Positions 36,559 to 48,133 of a stretch of DNA of 64,000 nucleotides are shown here, piece after piece (positions within the stretch are counted from its first letter, which is position 1; each line of letters opens with the position of its first letter). The position numbers and the translations under genes are program-made. The stretch spans positions 22,596 through 86,595 of the forward strand of contig PANC01000029.1 of NCBI GenBank assembly GCA_002708315.1, in the 5' to 3' direction. Under the pieces are notes generated by a model. The model ran no database searches, was not told where the DNA came from, and was given only the letters and a program-made list of their open reading frames with translations. The DNA is from Lentimicrobiaceae bacterium (GTDB lineage Bacteria > Bacteroidota > Bacteroidia > Bacteroidales > F082).

Positions 36559-37326
36559 CTAAAAGTTAATATTTATACCAACTGGACAATGGTCTGAACC
36601 CATAACTTTGGGAAGTATAAATGCATCAATTACCTTACCTGCAATGCTATTGCTTACCATAAAGTAGTCGATTCTCCATCCAATATTCTTTGCCCTAGCA
36701 CTAAACCTGTAGCTCCACCAGCTATAGGCAACTTTTGTTGGATATCTTGCCCTAAAAGTGTCAACAAAACCAGCATCTAAAAGGTTGTTAAATCCGTCAA
36801 TTTCAACTTGAGTATATCCTGCTGTTTTGTTATAGTTGTTTTTTGGGTTTGAAAGATCGATTGGCTGATGTGCAACATTTAGATCTCCGCACAATACAAC
36901 AGGTTTGTTTTTCTCAAGATCTTTAAGATACCTTAGAAAGTCTATATCCCATTGCTTTCTATATTCGATACGAACAAGTTCCGATCCCGAATTTGGCACA
37001 TATACATTTACTAGATAGAACGATTCATACTCGGCTGTCAATACACGTCCTTCATTATCATGATTTTCTATACCAATATCAGGTGTAATATTTATTGGGG
37101 TTTCCTTACTCATAATTGCAGTTCCCGAATAACCCTTTCGTATTGCCGAGTTACTAGTAAAATCATATTCAGAATCGAACAACACTTCTCTTACTTGGTC
37201 ATCTTGGGCCTTTGTCTCTTGAAGGCATAAAACGTCTGGTTCCATGTCTTTAACTATTTGGCCAAAACCTTTTTTATGGATAGCCCTTATTCCATTGACA
37301 TTCCATGAAATTATTTTTAGACTCAT
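36559..37326 (-). CDS. xth: Exodeoxyribonuclease III
   Basis: AP endonuclease and 3'-5' exonuclease of base-excision repair. The endonuclease/exonuclease/phosphatase fold shows SWNVNGIRAIHKKGF, LQETKAQ with the metal-binding Glu, the GDLNVAH site, and the terminal GSDHCPVG with the catalytic Asp-His pair. At 255 residues it has family-typical length. It is 30 bases upstream of the track start of the E1 fusion gene and could be the first gene of that minus-strand run. The 297 bases upstream of it hold nothing I can call. Confidence 0.97.
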   Translation of the reverse strand: MSLKIISWNVNGIRAIHKKGFGQIVKDMEPDVLCLQETKAQDDQVREVLFDSEYDFTSNSAIRKGYSGTAIMSKETPINITPDIGIENHDNEGRVLTAEYESFYLVNVYVPNSGSELVRIEYRKQWDIDFLRYLKDLEKNKPVVLCGDLNVAHQPIDLSNPKNNYNKTAGYTQVEIDGFNNLLDAGFVDTFRARYPTKVAYSWWSYRFSARAKNIGWRIDYFMVSNSIAGKVIDAFILPKVMGSDHCPVGININF

Positions 37327-37623
37327 TTTTTTATGTTTAGGTACAAAAATAGTTTTTATTGATGAATCAGTTAATAGAAATTAATATGCTTTTAGGTATG
37401 AATACAGGTTTGTTAATGATAAAAATAGTTATCAGAATTGTATTATCCTTAATGGTATAATTATGAATAAATTGAAGGTGAGCTACTTATTACTAGGTGC
37501 CCAATATGATCATAAGCTTACTTGTTTGGAATATTTCTTTTTATTGACAACCTCTTAAAAATATGTGTGGAGTTCAAGGAATATCTTAATACAATAAGAT
37601 TAGATGAATAGTTATAGATATCG

Positions 37624-40035
37624 TTAGAATAAGTATTTGAAAGCAATTATGAAGTTTCTTCCTGGAGATGTGATCCCGGATGAATATGTTCTGTATCTGT
37701 AATTAAGAATATTATCTATGCCAAATGTAGTAAGGAAGTTATTGTTGAATGCATAACTTCCTTTTAGATTAATTGTCCACCAAGCAGGTGAATAGGGGTT
37801 TCCATTTTTATCCTTAGCATATAAAAATGCTTTATCTCTCTCACTGGGTGCTAGTTGGTCAAAATCAATTTGCCCATTATATCTTGCACCTATCATAACT
37901 TTAAACTTTGACCTTTCATATGTTAAGCTTGTGCTACCGAATAATGGTGGTGCATGTCGGAGTGTTTCTCCATCACTATCCTTACCATATGTTGCCGTTA
38001 ACACGCTTTTAAAAAGTAAATGTTGGAAAATCTTTAATTCGGCTATTATACTTGCTCCATATATTACCGCACTTCCAGTATTAACTATTGCTTGAACTTT
38101 ACTTAGCTCTCCATCATAATTAATAGAGTCTTTTCCGTTTAATAAATAATCTCTACGAACCATTGCATCAACAAGGTAAGAGTAAAAGCCTGTAATTTCA
38201 ATTTTCGCCCAATCATCATACTTTCTTATGATACCAATATCTAGGTTATATAAATATTCGGGTTTGAGGTTTTCGTTTGGTACAACTACATTGCCTGGGT
38301 CAGAATCAAATATTTTTCCAACATCATCCAAATTAGGTGCTCTAAAGCCGGAACTTATGTTAATGTTAAACTGCCAATCACCAGGATGATATACAAATCC
38401 GACATTACCAGTAATAGCACTGTTATTAATGTCTATTTCATCATATGGTAGGCTATAAAAAGTGGTATCATTAAACTTTGAATTTAAACTTACAAAAGAG
38501 TACCTGGCTCCTGTTAAGAATGTTGCAGGGATATTTTTGAAATTCTTTTTATAACTCAGATAAGCACCTGTTTGAAAGAAATTAGTACCACCATCTGGAT
38601 ATCTCGATGAAATTAGGTTTGTTGCATTTGTTTTTATATTTTCTTCAATTCCATCACTATCAACTTTATTATAAGTTAGTTCAATTCCATAATACAGGAA
38701 ATTGCCGTTTGAAAGGGTTTTATCAAAATCAGTATTTAGTGAAAAGATATTTACTTGTTCTTTTCTTTTGCGGATCCAGTCATTCCTATATTTTCTATCA
38801 TTCCTTCCCTCTTTAACATTCTGGTATGCAAGGGTAAATACAGCATTATCATACCAGCTTGCATTATTATGGACATTGATTATTAAATTATTCATCAGCC
38901 ACTGCTGCGGTTCATAATTCCATATTGCATATTTTAATTGATTATTTGACTCCTGTAGCAGACGATCGTATCTTGGAACTGCCGATGCACGAGTTAGATA
39001 TAGTCCATATACCCAATCAATATTTTCATTAAACTTATGTCCAAGCTTTGTTATAAAACTAGTTTGGTCGTATCCAGAAAATTTCTGGATTTCTGGATTA
39101 TCATTATTTATAATACTATCATTACCATCAATAACATCTACATACTTATTACGAAGATTATAATCATTGTGTATTCCTCCCATACGCAGATCATCAAATT
39201 TGCCATATGATATGGAGGTTAATAGTGCCCATCGATTATTTGAAATATTAATATTAGCACTTAGAGTTCTTTCAAAATCAGCTGATGATATTCGAGCGAA
39301 TGCACTTCCAGTGGTAGTAACTTTTTCTTCAAGGCTAAATTTTGGTTTAAACGTATGGAAATCTATAACACCTCCCAATGCATCACTTCCATATATATTA
39401 GTGCCAGGTCCAAAAATTATTTCTGCGCTTTCAAGGCTATTTACATCCGCTTGCAATACGTTATGCAAGTTACCACTCCGGTAAATGGCGTTATTCATCC
39501 TCACACCATCTACAATAAATAGAATTTTGTTTGCTGCAAACCCTCTGATCATAGGGCTGCCTCCACCCAATTGGCTTTTTTGAACAAATACCTCATTTCC
39601 AGATGAAATCATATCTGCAGAGGTAGCCGGATTATTAAATACAATATCTTGCTGCTTTATTTTCTCTATTTTATTGGGAATCTCATTCGCCTTGGTTTCC
39701 CATCTGCTAGCGCTTACTATTACTTCTTCAAGATTAATCAACTTTTCATTTAAGGGAACTTTATAATTTAGTTTTGCAATTGAACCTTTGTCAATTATTA
39801 ATAGAGCAAAAGACGGGTGTTGGAAAAATATTTCCTGAGTGTTACCAAATGCATCAATATTTGCGATGCCAATATCATTTGAAATTGATGTTAGGCTTTT
39901 ATCAGTATTGTAAAGCGCTACATTATTTACTGGATTTCCCGTTTGCTGGTTGTAAATAAAGATATTCTGTCCCGAGCAAACACCTGAAACAATAAAAAAA
40001 ATAAAACCAAGAAATATTAACTTCCTGAGCTTCAT
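37624..40035 (-). CDS. TonB-dependent outer-membrane receptor
   Basis: Active transporter of the outer membrane powered by TonB. After a signal peptide (MKLRKLIFLGFIFFIVSGVCSG) comes a carboxypeptidase-regulatory-like domain of about 80 residues, then the plug domain (MIRGFAANKILFIVDGVRMN, GPGTNIYGSDALGGVIDF) and a 22-strand-type barrel ending in the C-terminal aromatic FKYLF. No SusD-like gene accompanies it, so it resembles single haem, cobalamin or metal receptors rather than a glycan utilisation pair; the substrate is not readable. It lies 26 bases downstream of yidC, an unusual neighbour, and may share that transcript. Confidence 0.93.
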   Translation of the reverse strand: MKLRKLIFLGFIFFIVSGVCSGQNIFIYNQQTGNPVNNVALYNTDKSLTSISNDIGIANIDAFGNTQEIFFQHPSFALLIIDKGSIAKLNYKVPLNEKLINLEEVIVSASRWETKANEIPNKIEKIKQQDIVFNNPATSADMISSGNEVFVQKSQLGGGSPMIRGFAANKILFIVDGVRMNNAIYRSGNLHNVLQADVNSLESAEIIFGPGTNIYGSDALGGVIDFHTFKPKFSLEEKVTTTGSAFARISSADFERTLSANINISNNRWALLTSISYGKFDDLRMGGIHNDYNLRNKYVDVIDGNDSIINNDNPEIQKFSGYDQTSFITKLGHKFNENIDWVYGLYLTRASAVPRYDRLLQESNNQLKYAIWNYEPQQWLMNNLIINVHNNASWYDNAVFTLAYQNVKEGRNDRKYRNDWIRKRKEQVNIFSLNTDFDKTLSNGNFLYYGIELTYNKVDSDGIEENIKTNATNLISSRYPDGGTNFFQTGAYLSYKKNFKNIPATFLTGARYSFVSLNSKFNDTTFYSLPYDEIDINNSAITGNVGFVYHPGDWQFNINISSGFRAPNLDDVGKIFDSDPGNVVVPNENLKPEYLYNLDIGIIRKYDDWAKIEITGFYSYLVDAMVRRDYLLNGKDSINYDGELSKVQAIVNTGSAVIYGASIIAELKIFQHLLFKSVLTATYGKDSDGETLRHAPPLFGSTSLTYERSKFKVMIGARYNGQIDFDQLAPSERDKAFLYAKDKNGNPYSPAWWTINLKGSYAFNNNFLTTFGIDNILNYRYRTYSSGITSPGRNFIIAFKYLF

Positions 40036-40061
40036 CAGATAGTGGGTTAAAGATTTAAATT

Positions 40062-41978
40062 TTAGCGTTTCTGGTTCTGTCCCCTTTGTTTTGCAGCTTC
40101 CTCTAATCTTTTTTGGAATGCAGATTTTTTCTTTGGGGGCTTTTTCTTATTCTCCTCTATTTTCAGTCGTAGTTTATTTTCATTTATTGCATATCTGAAA
40201 ACAAACATCTGACCAAATGTAATAATATTTGCAAGGAAGTAATAATAGCTTAATCCTGATGCATAGCTATTAAATATACCTAAAAACATAATTGGCATTA
40301 AGTACATCATTGTTTTCATTCCAGGCATCTGATTTGTTTGGCTTGCCATCATCTGATTATTCATGTACGTGTACATTATGGTCGATACCGTCATCAGTAA
40401 GGTGAATAAACTCACATGATCACCATAAAATGGAATTGTGAATGGTAAGCTTGCAATGGAATCATAACTGGATAAATCATGTGCCCAAAGAAATGGCTGC
40501 TGTCGCAGTTCAATTGATGCTGGAAAGAATCTGAACATGGCAAATAATATGGGCATTTGTAAAAGCATCGGCACGCAACCTGCAGCGGGGTTTGCTCCTG
40601 CTCGTTTATAAAGTGCCATAACTGCTTGTTGCTTTTTCATGGCATCTTCCTTCTTGGGAAATTTTTTAGATAATTCATCAACCTCAGGTTTTAAAACCCT
40701 CATTTTAGCAGATGAATAATATGTTTTGTATGCTATTGGAAATAAGAGCAACTTTAGCATTATGGTTAACACAAGAATAACAATTCCATAATTCCATCCA
40801 TAGCCACCAAGCCAATCGAAAGTTGGTATTACAATAAATTCATTAATCCAGGCTAAAATAAAAAGGCCCCAACCAATTGGTATCTGTCGCTCCAAATCAA
40901 GACCGTATGATTTTAATGTATAAAATTTATTAGGTCCAAAATAAAACGACAAAGGAATAGTTGCATCACCTCTTAAATTGACGGGTAATTCAATATCCGT
41001 TTCCATGGTTTTAAGATACCTATCTGAACCAGGGTTTTCTTTTTCATAAACTTTTAGGTTGCCGTTATCGAATGCATTCTTTGCAACCAATGAAGATGTG
41101 AAGAATCTTTGTTTGTATGATATCCATTTCAATTTGGTGGTTATCTGTTCCTCTTCATCATCACTCTCTGACATGTAATCAACTTCATCCTTGTAGAATT
41201 TATAATAAATGGTTGAACCATTAAACTGATCAACTGTTTTCTCTTGTCTTCTCAGATCTGCATACCAGTTTAAATCCATAAAACTAGAATTAGCAGATAT
41301 AATTCTATCCATTCCAACCATGTTTATTGTGAAGTCAAACATATAGTTATTGCCTTGAATGGTATAAAGATATTCTATGTAACTGTCGGTGAGTAATGCT
41401 CCTTCTTCTCCGCCTGCATATAATCTCATACTAATCTGGAGGCTATTGTCTCCATTCACAACCATGTGATTGGTTACATTTTCGCTGGGCTGAAAGTAGA
41501 ATTGTTCCGTGTTAATTATTCTATTATTGGAAAAAAATGATAAACCAAATCTTGTGGTATTTGGATCCAATAATATAACTGGAAGCGAGTCGTATGTTTT
41601 GTAATCCTTAAGCTCAACAGTTTTTATATAGCCTCCCTTATTACTAATTTCTATTTTTATAAGGTCATTTTCAATAATAAAAATTTGCTCTTCTCCCGAG
41701 GCAGCATTTGCAAATTTGTCATATTTACTTTGTAAATCAGAATATTCAGGTGATTCTATAACCGCACTTTCTTTCTCCAACTCTTCGGCCTTTGCTTCTT
41801 TCTCCGCAGCTTTTGTTATCATTTCCATTTCAAGCACCCTTTGATTTTGCACTTGAGCAATTGAATCTGCAACAAATTGACGCTTGGCGAGCTCTTCTTC
41901 TGAAGGAGACATCCAGTAAGTATAGCCCACCATTATAGCAGCTATTAAAATGAAACCAATTATTGAGTTTTTATTCAT
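40062..41978 (-). CDS. yidC: Membrane protein insertase YidC
   Basis: Inserts and folds inner-membrane proteins, alone or with SecYEG. The N-terminal helix (IGFILIAAIMVGYTYWM), a large periplasmic domain (about residues 95-365) and the conserved five-helix core (YGWNYGIVILVLTIMLKLLLFPI, AGCVPMLLQMPILFAMFRFFP, PIMFLGIFNSYASGLSYYYF) are all present, ending in a Lys-rich ribosome-contacting tail. At 638 residues it has the long Bacteroidota length. Downstream of pyrG on the same strand, an arrangement common in the phylum. Confidence 0.98.
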   Translation of the reverse strand: MNKNSIIGFILIAAIMVGYTYWMSPSEEELAKRQFVADSIAQVQNQRVLEMEMITKAAEKEAKAEELEKESAVIESPEYSDLQSKYDKFANAASGEEQIFIIENDLIKIEISNKGGYIKTVELKDYKTYDSLPVILLDPNTTRFGLSFFSNNRIINTEQFYFQPSENVTNHMVVNGDNSLQISMRLYAGGEEGALLTDSYIEYLYTIQGNNYMFDFTINMVGMDRIISANSSFMDLNWYADLRRQEKTVDQFNGSTIYYKFYKDEVDYMSESDDEEEQITTKLKWISYKQRFFTSSLVAKNAFDNGNLKVYEKENPGSDRYLKTMETDIELPVNLRGDATIPLSFYFGPNKFYTLKSYGLDLERQIPIGWGLFILAWINEFIVIPTFDWLGGYGWNYGIVILVLTIMLKLLLFPIAYKTYYSSAKMRVLKPEVDELSKKFPKKEDAMKKQQAVMALYKRAGANPAAGCVPMLLQMPILFAMFRFFPASIELRQQPFLWAHDLSSYDSIASLPFTIPFYGDHVSLFTLLMTVSTIMYTYMNNQMMASQTNQMPGMKTMMYLMPIMFLGIFNSYASGLSYYYFLANIITFGQMFVFRYAINENKLRLKIEENKKKPPKKKSAFQKRLEEAAKQRGQNQKR

Positions 41979-42197
41979 GGAATGCTTTTTATCTAATTAT
42001 TAAATCCCTGCCTGGGAAATTAAGGTTGCAAATATATTTAGAATTCTTCAATTAATGCCAAATAGTGTGCTAGCAATTCTAAAGTGTAATTTGCAGACTT
42101 ATTATTAACCCTCTGTCTTTAATTAGTAGCTATAGTTATTAGTAAAGATATGTTGTGGTCTGTCTCAAATGGAAAATAAATAATAATGGATGTAATA

Positions 42198-43817
<1,620 letters not shown>

Positions 43818-43879
43818 TTAAACCTTTCAGAATAAACACCTAAAACCCTCTTAATTAAGGCCAGGAATAATTAAAAACG

Positions 43880-43909
43880 CAAATATAGCAATCAGGTAAA
43901 TTTTGCAAA
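43880..43909 (-). promoter_or_regulatory. Bacteroidota-type promoter of pyrG
   Basis: On the minus strand TTTTG, 18 bases, then TATATTTG, matching both the -33 and -7 consensus at ideal spacing. The distance to the ATG leaves an untranslated leader of about 65 bases, the longest in this window. Confidence 0.75.
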
Positions 43910-44037
43910 AACTATTACAATAAAGTTTTACACATTTATTGAATTAACAAGTTGAAAACTAACTTATAAAAGAATAACCAAAGCTAATAAATATTTAACA
44001 ACCTTAGCTACTCAATTACTATACTTTTGGAAAGTTT

Positions 44038-45501
44038 CTAGTAATATGTTGGTCTTTTAACGTTTGCCATATTTTTTGCTACCCTGATTACCTGAAGAGC
44101 ATAGCCAAATTCATTGTCATACCATACATAGGCAACAAGGCCTTTTTTATTAGGTGATACAATCGTTGCATGGCTATCATACACTGATGTAGATGGTTCA
44201 CTCATAAAGTCAGATGAAACAGCCTCAGCTGAGGTTGAGTACTTTACCTGAGCAACCAAATTACCTGACAATGATGTTTGACGCATTAGCTCATTAACTT
44301 CATCCTTACTAGTTTTTTTGGCAAGGGTTAATTTCAGAACCACCAATGATACGTTAGGTGTGGGCACTCGTATTGCATTTCCAGTTAACTTGCCATCTAG
44401 GCTAGGTAATATCTTGGTAACTGCTTTTGCAGCACCTGTCTCCGTAATTACTAAATTTAGAGGAGCAGATCTTCCACGTCTGGACTTTTTGTGCATATTA
44501 TCCAATAAATTTTGATCATTGGTATATGAATGAACTGTTTCCAAATGACCTTGAGCTATACCATATTCATTCTCTAAAACAGATAATATTGGGGCCGCAG
44601 CATTTGTGGTGCAAGATGCAGCAGATAGAATGGTTTCCTTTGTATAATCAACAGATTTATCATTAACTCCAAAAACAATATTAGGAATATCTCCTTTTCC
44701 AGGTGCAGTAAGAAGCACTTTACCAATACCCTTAGCTTTTAAGTGCTGGCTTAACCCATTCCTATCCCTGTAGATACCGGTATTGTCTATGAGTATTGCA
44801 TTATTAATTCCATATTCTGAGTAGTCAATATCATCTGGGCTATCTGTTGCTAGCATGAGAACCTTATGGCCATTTATATAAATTGTTTTCTCATCAAAAT
44901 TTTCAACAGCAACACCTCTGAACGGTCCATGCACAGAATCATGACGAAATAATGATGCACGTTTAGTAATTGTAGATTCATCATTTGCTCTGGTTACAAT
45001 TGCTCTAACTCTTAATTGATGTCCATTACCTTGAATTATTAACTCACGTGCAAGGAGACGCCCAATGCGTCCAAATCCATATAAAACAACATCAACAGGT
45101 TTCTTAGATATTTTTCCTGGTCCGAAGAAATCTTTTAGTTTGATTTTTATAAAATCTTCAGCATCTACATAATTTTTGCGAGATTTTATCCATTCACCAT
45201 TTAATTTGCCTATGTCAATTTTTGATGGTCGAATATTACAATGCAGAATAGCTTTTGCAAGTTTTAAGGAGTCTTTTATATTTAACTTCTCATTAATAAT
45301 ATTTTCTGCATATGAGTGTCTGTAGAGAATTAAGCTTGCTGATCTATCAATGAGCTGACTTCGGAATAATACTAGCTCTATGGATTTATTATAAAATAGT
45401 TTTGATAAAACCGTAATAAATTCATTTGCAATCATTTCCTTCTTTGCCCAGTCATTCAATGAGGCCTCATAATTACCATTTCCATTCTTTGCTTTAGTCA
45501 T
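44038..45501 (-). CDS. gap: Glyceraldehyde-3-phosphate dehydrogenase with N-terminal extension
   Basis: NAD(P)-dependent enzyme of glycolysis/gluconeogenesis. The NAD-binding motif YGFGRIGRLLAREL and catalytic Cys in SAASCTTNAAAP (C297) are clear, and the substrate-binding loop and C-terminal YDNEFGYALQV are intact. Ordinary GAPDH is about 335 residues with the Cys near 150; this protein has about 145 extra N-terminal residues, mainly helical and without a recognised domain. Such long forms occur in Bacteroidota, often beside a normal copy elsewhere. Whether it works glycolytically or in reverse cannot be told. Confidence 0.95.
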   Translation of the reverse strand: MTKAKNGNGNYEASLNDWAKKEMIANEFITVLSKLFYNKSIELVLFRSQLIDRSASLILYRHSYAENIINEKLNIKDSLKLAKAILHCNIRPSKIDIGKLNGEWIKSRKNYVDAEDFIKIKLKDFFGPGKISKKPVDVVLYGFGRIGRLLARELIIQGNGHQLRVRAIVTRANDESTITKRASLFRHDSVHGPFRGVAVENFDEKTIYINGHKVLMLATDSPDDIDYSEYGINNAILIDNTGIYRDRNGLSQHLKAKGIGKVLLTAPGKGDIPNIVFGVNDKSVDYTKETILSAASCTTNAAAPILSVLENEYGIAQGHLETVHSYTNDQNLLDNMHKKSRRGRSAPLNLVITETGAAKAVTKILPSLDGKLTGNAIRVPTPNVSLVVLKLTLAKKTSKDEVNELMRQTSLSGNLVAQVKYSTSAEAVSSDFMSEPSTSVYDSHATIVSPNKKGLVAYVWYDNEFGYALQVIRVAKNMANVKRPTYY

Positions 45502-45549
45502 TGTGATTTATTTGTTAGTTGATTGTGAAATCCAACTTGAGTTATTTGG

Positions 45550-45576
45550 CAAAATTAAAAAAAGAAGGCGACCAAA
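45550..45576 (-). promoter_or_regulatory. Bacteroidota-type promoter of gap
   Basis: TTTG, 15 bases, then TAATTTTG on the minus strand, about 50 bases before the ATG. The spacing is slightly short but both boxes match. Confidence 0.5.
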
Positions 45577-45628
45577 GTACAAAAGGATGCTTCTTTTTGT
45601 CATAATATGGGTTTAAGTTTTATGAGGG

Positions 45629-46495
45629 TCATTGCCCTAAATATGCCTTTAATAATCTAACACGTGCAGAATGGCGTAACTTTCTTAATGCTTTTTCTTT
45701 AATTTGTCTCACACGTTCTCTGGTAATATGAAACTTTACTGCTATTTCTTCTAGTGTTAAGCTATAAGTTCGTCCCATACCGTAATACATGTTTATTATT
45801 TCACGTTCTTTATCGGTTAAAGTCTCAAGTGACCTTTGTATTTCATCTCCAAGTGATGATTTCATGAGATTCTCATCGGTACTTTCGGAATCTTGCGGAA
45901 CAAAAAAATCTAAGAACTTTGTATCTTCATCGCTTGCAATGGGAGCATCCATTGAAACGTATCTAGTCTCAATTTTCATTGTTGAGTTAATCTTCTGTCT
46001 AGATAATTCCATTTCCTCTGCTATCTCAGATTCTGAGGGAACTCTTTCAAATTGTTGCTCAAGCTGGGATGTTACTTTCTTTATCTTATTTATTGCTCCT
46101 ACCTGATTTAATGGTAATCTAACCAATCTAGATTGCTCTGCAATTGCCTGTAATATTGATTGACGTATCCACCATACTGCATATGAAATGAATTTAAAAC
46201 CTCTGGTTTCATCAAATTTCTGAGCAGCTTTAATCAACCCTAAGTTACCTTCATTGATCATGTCTGATAGACTTAGTCCTTGATTCTGATACTGTTTTGA
46301 TACTGAAACAACAAATCTTAAGTTTGCTTTTGTTAATCTCTCAAGTGCTATTTTATCACCAGCCTTAATTCGTCTTGCTAATTCAACTTCTTGCTCAGCT
46401 GTAATCAATTCTTCACGACTAATATCTTGAAGGTATTTATCAAGAGATGCCGAATTGCGGTTGGTTATTGATTTGGTGATTTTAAGTTGCCTCAT
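45629..46495 (-). CDS. rpoD: Primary sigma factor, RpoD/SigA type
   Basis: Vegetative sigma-70 factor that recruits RNA polymerase to promoters. Region 1.2 begins near [14 protein letters not shown]; region 2 has the [19 protein letters not shown] and [15 protein letters not shown] segments, region 3 follows, and region 4 ends with the helix-turn-helix [17 protein letters not shown]. At 288 residues region 1.1 and the non-conserved insert are missing, as is usual for Bacteroidota, whose primary sigma reads the TTTG/TAnnTTTG promoters seen throughout this window. Confidence 0.97.
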   Translation of the reverse strand: MRQLKITKSITNRNSASLDKYLQDISREELITAEQEVELARRIKAGDKIALERLTKANLRFVVSVSKQYQNQGLSLSDMINEGNLGLIKAAQKFDETRGFKFISYAVWWIRQSILQAIAEQSRLVRLPLNQVGAINKIKKVTSQLEQQFERVPSESEIAEEMELSRQKINSTMKIETRYVSMDAPIASDEDTKFLDFFVPQDSESTDENLMKSSLGDEIQRSLETLTDKEREIINMYYGMGRTYSLTLEEIAVKFHITRERVRQIKEKALRKLRHSARVRLLKAYLGQ

Positions 46496-46569
46496 TTTGA
46501 GCTGTATGAAATGATTTTGTCTGGAAAAAAGCTATGCAATATATTAAAAATAACCTAGTAAACAAATAG

Positions 46570-48045
46570 TTAGAGCATAAATTCATATGAAACTCTAACT
46601 CCATTAGAATAAATTCCTTTCATGCGAATAATATTTTTTTTAGTGTTATTTATGGATGAAAGAAGTTCAGATTCCGTATCTACATCTGAATTATTTATTT
46701 CGGTAATAATAAAGCCCTCATTAATCCCGGACCTACTTAGTATACCATTAGTTATTTTCATGACTTTGAGACCACTCGAAATATTAAGCTCATCTTTATC
46801 CTCATTTGAAAGTTGTTGTAAATCTGCACCTAATAACTCGTTAAAAAAGACATCTGAGGATCTTATTGCTGCTAATGTTCCATTTTTGTTCTTTAAGGTT
46901 ACTTCCTTGCTTAAACTAACACCATTACGCTCTATTTTTACCGTAACAATAGCACCTGGATTATATTGACCTATTAAACCCAAAAGAGTTGATAGTGTAT
47001 TGGTTTTTGTTTCGTTTACAGCGATGATTATATCGCCTTCTTCAATTCCTGCTTCATAAGCACCGCTATTTTTCATTACGGATGCAACATATATCCCTTT
47101 AGTGTTCTCAAGATCATTTGCTTTGGCAAATTCTGCATTAATATCTTGAATTTGAACTCCAAGGTATCCTCGTTGGACTTCACCAAATTCGATTAAATCA
47201 TTCACGACTTTTCTTACGATATTTACAGGGATTGCAAAGGAGTATCCTTCATATACTCCTGTATGAGATGCTATAGCTGCATTTATGCCAACTAGATCGC
47301 CAATAGTATTAACTAGCGCACCTCCACTATTCCCCCTGTTAACTACTGCATCTGTTTGAATAAATGATTCTATAGCCGATTGTCCCCCTAAAATATTTAT
47401 ATTCCTAGCTTTTGCACTAACAATTCCTGCTGTAACTGTTGAATTCAAATCAAAAGGGTTACCAACTGCCAAAACCCATTCGCCTACCTTTACATTATCA
47501 GAATTTCCAAATGAAATAAAGGGAAGGTCTTTTTCTTTAACTTTTAATAATGCAAGGTCTGTGCTTGGGTCAACACCAATTATTTCTGCATCTGTTTCTC
47601 TTTCATCGTTAAAGGTAATAGTAATTTTGTCAGCTCCATCAATTACATGATTGTTGGTTACTATATAACCGTCCGATGAAATTATTACTCCTGACCCAAA
47701 TGCCACATAACTATTACTTCTTTGTGGATATTGGTGAAAATACTCCTTAAACTGTCCAAAGAAATCATCGTAGGAATTTGTTCTTGAAATAATTTTTGTT
47801 TTTATATGAACTACTGCGTCAAGTGATTTATCTGCCGCATAAGTTAAGTCTACACTATGTTGAGGAGAGAATTTAGATTTGTGAATTGGTGGAATTTTAT
47901 CAACGTTTTCACTTTGTTGATCTTCCAAAGTAATGTTATTGGAAGTGTTATATTTGTGCTGTGTGTAAAGAAATAATACGAGGATTACAAACAATGCACC
48001 TGCTACACCACTTAATGTATTTTTTATTATTGTTGTAGTTTTCAT
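46570..48045 (-). CDS. HtrA/DegP-type periplasmic serine protease
   Basis: Envelope quality-control protease and chaperone. An N-terminal membrane segment (GVAGALFVILVLFLYT) is followed by the trypsin-like domain with the complete triad in VTNNHVID, DPSTDLALL and NRGNSGGALVN. Two PDZ domains follow (about residues 290-375, and a weaker one to the end). At 491 residues it has the Do-type length. Upstream of rpoD on the same strand and divergent from dapF. Regulation by envelope stress is typical of the family but not shown by the sequence here. Confidence 0.95.
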   Translation of the reverse strand: MKTTTIIKNTLSGVAGALFVILVLFLYTQHKYNTSNNITLEDQQSENVDKIPPIHKSKFSPQHSVDLTYAADKSLDAVVHIKTKIISRTNSYDDFFGQFKEYFHQYPQRSNSYVAFGSGVIISSDGYIVTNNHVIDGADKITITFNDERETDAEIIGVDPSTDLALLKVKEKDLPFISFGNSDNVKVGEWVLAVGNPFDLNSTVTAGIVSAKARNINILGGQSAIESFIQTDAVVNRGNSGGALVNTIGDLVGINAAIASHTGVYEGYSFAIPVNIVRKVVNDLIEFGEVQRGYLGVQIQDINAEFAKANDLENTKGIYVASVMKNSGAYEAGIEEGDIIIAVNETKTNTLSTLLGLIGQYNPGAIVTVKIERNGVSLSKEVTLKNKNGTLAAIRSSDVFFNELLGADLQQLSNEDKDELNISSGLKVMKITNGILSRSGINEGFIITEINNSDVDTESELLSSINNTKKNIIRMKGIYSNGVRVSYEFML

Positions 48046-48133
48046 TGGTATTAGATTATATATAAAGTTGATAACGCTATTTTAAATTGTAAATTTTTCC
48101 CCTAAGGTTAATATTTGTTAAATATATCTGACT

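Noticed and set aside
37398-37460. 20-codon hydrophobic ORF (MNTGLLMIKIV...) in the gap upstream of xth
   Set aside because: Too short and AT-driven, with no promoter, ribosome-binding or conservation evidence; the 297-base gap is otherwise featureless.
39167-39484. 105-aa plus-strand ORF inside the TonB receptor gene
   Set aside because: Antisense to the conserved plug domain, which explains its length; no recognisable product.
41979-42197. Possible RNA gene or riboswitch between pyrG and yidC, and between gap and pyrG (43809-44037)
   Set aside because: No tRNA-like cloverleaf, strong hairpin or conserved aptamer sequence was visible beyond the pyrG promoter.
46496-46560. Promoter for rpoD with TTTG and an ATATATTG box
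   Set aside because: The -7 element misses the TAnnTTTG consensus at more than one place, so I did not list it as a feature.
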